This document shows, piece by piece, positions 62,253 through 64,000 of a stretch of DNA of 64,000 nucleotides. Source of the DNA: a bacterium (GTDB lineage Bacteria; Vulcanimicrobiota; Vulcanimicrobiia; Vulcanimicrobiales; Vulcanimicrobiaceae); contig JAKBKY010000001.1 in assembly GCA_021832345.1 (NCBI GenBank), positions 272,385-336,384 of the forward strand, given 5' to 3'. Made by a program: the position numbers and the translations under genes. How positions within the stretch are numbered: position 1 is the stretch's first letter; the number at the start of each line of letters is the position of its first letter. The notes under the pieces were generated by a model. It saw nothing but the letters and a program-made list of their open reading frames with translations. It made no database searches and was not told where the DNA came from.

Positions 62253-63211
62253 CGCACGATAGCCAAACCGAGCAGCGAGCAAACCAGCGACGCGATCCAA
62301 AAGCGCGTCGTGACCCTGGTTTCGCTCCAGCCGGAGAGTTCAAAGTGATGGTGCAGCGGACTCATGCGCAAGATGCGCTTGCCGTGAGTTATTTTGAAGT
62401 AGCTCACTTGCAGGATCACCGAGAGCGCTTCGGCCACGTAGACGCCGCCGATCACGAGCAGCAGCAGCATCTCGCCTTCGAGGATGGCGACGGCGGAGAG
62501 CAACGCTCCCAGTGCGAGCGAACCCGTATCGCCCATAAAGAGCTTCGCCGGATGGCGATTATAGATCAGGAAGCCGACGCAGGCGCCAAGGCCTTCGAGA
62601 GCCGCCTCGGCCGGCGCCCGCAATAGCGTCTGCGCGCCGATATAGGCCAGCACGGCCAACGGCCCGATCATCGTGCCCGCCGCTAAGCCGTCCAACCCGT
62701 CGGTCAAATTGACGGCATGCATCGTCCCCGTCATCGCGAGGATTCCTAAGATGAGCCACGCCCAGTGTGGAACAACCACAGCGAATGTGCCTGCGTGAAA
62801 GAGAACGTCGCGAGGGAAGAATCCGTACGACGCACTGACGGCATCGAGAAACAACACCGCTGCCAGCGCAGACAAGAGATACTTCGTCCGTGCCTGCAAG
62901 CCGCGGTTCCGCCCTTTGGCAATCGCCAAGAGATCGTCGATCAGTCCGATACCGGCGCAGACGGCAACCACGGCAAATAGCTGCCTGCCGAAGGGAGCGT
63001 TCCAGGCGAAGAGCAGCGGTACTAGTGCCGCGACGAACACGATTCCGCCCATGGTGGGAGTTCCGCTCTTGGCCTGGTGCGCCGGCGGGGCATCTTCGTA
63101 GGCACGCTGCGCAAACTGCAAGCGCCGCAACACCGGCAAGGCGCCCCCACCGACGAGGAACGCAATGAGGAAGCCCATCGCGACCGCACCGATCGTTGTC
63201 AAGAGCGCCAT
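62249..63211 (-). CDS. mraY: Phospho-N-acetylmuramoyl-pentapeptide-transferase
   Basis: A 320-residue integral membrane enzyme that attaches phospho-MurNAc-pentapeptide to undecaprenyl phosphate to make lipid I. Features: HQAKSGTPTMGGIVFV, IGLIDDLLAIAKGRNRGLQARTKY, MHAVNLTDGLDGLAAG, KLFMGDTGSLALGALLSAVAI and KRILRMSPLHHHFELSGWSETRVTTRFW, with the catalytic Asp and His clusters. ATG 63211 shares its A with the stop of the CofE-like gene (TAATG). Confidence 0.96.
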   Translation of the reverse strand: MALLTTIGAVAMGFLIAFLVGGGALPVLRRLQFAQRAYEDAPPAHQAKSGTPTMGGIVFVAALVPLLFAWNAPFGRQLFAVVAVCAGIGLIDDLLAIAKGRNRGLQARTKYLLSALAAVLFLDAVSASYGFFPRDVLFHAGTFAVVVPHWAWLILGILAMTGTMHAVNLTDGLDGLAAGTMIGPLAVLAYIGAQTLLRAPAEAALEGLGACVGFLIYNRHPAKLFMGDTGSLALGALLSAVAILEGEMLLLLVIGGVYVAEALSVILQVSYFKITHGKRILRMSPLHHHFELSGWSETRVTTRFWIASLVCSLLGLAIVR

Positions 63212-63915
63212 TATGCAGCATCCTCTGTCAGGAACGGATTCTCGCCCTCGCCGCGCCACTTCAGCACCACGACCGGCGTCTGTTCGTCGCCGTTTCCGTG
63301 CGGGTTATCGAGCAGCGCCCACTCGACCATCCGCCGGTCGACGCTCTGGGATGCGCCAAGAACCTTGACCTTCTGCAGGTCGTTCGCATCCACGACCGCG
63401 CAGGCGACACCGATGCGATCGCAGAGCGCCTGCGCTACCGCGTCCGGCTCGCGTGGCGCCAAGACGATCGCGCGTTCGTACGGTGGGAGCGTCCCGGTGT
63501 ATCCGTCGATCGCAGCAATGGCTTCGCCGAGAATCTCGTAGAACAAGCCGCGCCGGCCCCCCAACCGTCCAAGGACCTGCATCGCCGCCGCATAGAGAAC
63601 CTTCGGCGCGCCGACGCTCTCGATCACCAGTTGCATTGACTCCGGTTGATTGACCGTGGCAAGGGCCCCGGCGTGCCGCGCGAGCAGCAAGGCAAGCCGG
63701 CTTGGCCGCACGTATTCGGCAGCGACGAACGCACCCTGAGCGATGGCCACCGCCGTCTCGGAGACGGCGACGACATCACCGCGGCGAGCGATGCCGCGCA
63801 CCGCCGCTTCCACCAGCGCACCCAGATCATCGCCGGGGACAACCAAGCGCGTACGCACCGGCAGCGCAACGATGCCGGGCGCCCCCCCGGAGCGGCGGAC
63901 CTCAAGCGTTTTCAT
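63211..63915 (-). CDS. CofE-like (F420-0:gamma-glutamyl ligase fold) protein in the mur operon
   Basis: A 234-residue protein. VRTRLVVPGDDLGALVEAAV and RRGDVVAVSETAVAIAQG match the N-terminal half of CofE, where VVaqKvvSkaEG-type residues bind GTP and metal. The C-terminal half (YERAIVLAPREPDAVAQALC, DRIGVACAVVDANDLQKVKV, GASQSVDRRMVEWALLDNP) has the later family pattern with Asp-rich motifs. No F420 synthesis genes are in the window. Its position, coupled to murF and mraY (ATGA and TAATG overlaps), suggests a role on a cell-wall precursor or cofactor, for example amide or glutamyl ligation; not established. Confidence 0.75.
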   Translation of the reverse strand: MKTLEVRRSGGAPGIVALPVRTRLVVPGDDLGALVEAAVRGIARRGDVVAVSETAVAIAQGAFVAAEYVRPSRLALLLARHAGALATVNQPESMQLVIESVGAPKVLYAAAMQVLGRLGGRRGLFYEILGEAIAAIDGYTGTLPPYERAIVLAPREPDAVAQALCDRIGVACAVVDANDLQKVKVLGASQSVDRRMVEWALLDNPHGNGDEQTPVVVLKWRGEGENPFLTEDAA

Positions 63916-64000
63916 GCGACTCCCAAGCGAAGGACGATCTCCTCCAAGCGATACCGGCGCGATCCTTTCAACAGAGCGACATCCTCGCAGCGGCCGTTAG
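63912..64000 (-). CDS. murF: UDP-N-acetylmuramoyl-tripeptide--D-Ala-D-Ala ligase, C-terminal end (cut by window edge)
   Basis: The last 28 codons before the stop TGA 63914-63912 read CEDVALLKGSRRYRLEEIVL and RLGVA. DVxLxKGSRxxxLExIV is the C-terminal signature of MurF, the ligase that adds D-Ala-D-Ala to the precursor. The rest lies beyond the right edge. The TGA overlaps the CofE-like ATG 63915 (ATGA). Confidence 0.75.
   Translation of the reverse strand, partial: NGRCEDVALLKGSRRYRLEEIVLRLGVA

Overview
The window is a GC-rich, gene-dense bacterial chromosome segment with short intergenic gaps and many 1 to 11 nt overlaps between genes. The gene mix includes a tricorn protease, Vgb-type lipoprotein, sedolisin, copper-amine-oxidase N-domain protein, two-subunit 2-oxoacid:ferredoxin oxidoreductase, and infC-rpmI-rplT near pheST. 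It suggests an uncultured aerobic or facultative lineage, possibly Candidatus Eremiobacterota (WPS-2). That placement is an inference from protein style and needs a phylogeny. No rRNA, tRNA or CRISPR was found.

Layout. 1-5 kb: a hipBA operon cut by the left edge, a small secreted protein, a coupled pair of DNA-repair-like genes (YqaJ-family exonuclease and YcaQ-like glycosylase) and a secreted serine hydrolase. 5-9 kb: uppS divergent from a full-length tricorn protease. 9-15 kb: a secreted-protein block (DsrE-like lipoprotein, seven-repeat Vgb-like lipoprotein with a decayed tail copy beside it, sedolisin) and a TPR regulator. 15-20 kb: glyoxylate shunt aceA-aceB behind a good sigma-70 promoter, then a MauE-like/thioredoxin-like pair. 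19-25.7 kb: tag, hydrolase, ornithine aminotransferase, PsiE-like protein, methyltransferase, M61 peptidase. 25.8-33 kb: the translation block infC-rpmI-rplT with an attenuator-like leader, Nudix hydrolase, SpoU methyltransferase, a YqzL-like microprotein, pheS-pheT, cvpA. 33-46 kb: class V aminotransferase, lon, hsp20, a dehydrogenase/hydrolase/permease run, korAB, and groES-groEL under a CIRCE-like operator. 46-53 kb: alr, then a molybdenum enzyme operon (ferredoxin-NrfD fusion, catalytic subunit without a visible Tat signal, TorD-like chaperone). 53-55 kb: a copper-amine-oxidase N-domain protein and a GNAT acetyltransferase. 55-64 kb, all on the minus strand: a citrate synthase C-terminal remnant and the cell-wall cluster murF / CofE-like / mraY / murD / ftsW / murG / murC / murB / ddl.

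How the parts connect. KorAB and the glyoxylate enzymes handle C2/C4 carbon. uppS, alr and the mur cluster form most of the lipid II route (lipid carrier, D-Ala, D-Ala-D-Ala, UDP-MurNAc-pentapeptide, lipid I/II, SEDS polymerase). lon, hsp20 and groESL form a protein-quality group.

Most unusual items: a probable AUA start of infC overlapped by a five-codon mini-ORF, behind a leader terminator; two families of small inverted-repeat elements, one supplying the stop codons of two convergent genes and the other abutting the pheS start; a CofE-like ligase inside the mur operon; a molybdenum enzyme that may face the cytoplasm; and a citrate synthase fragment fused to the end of ddl.
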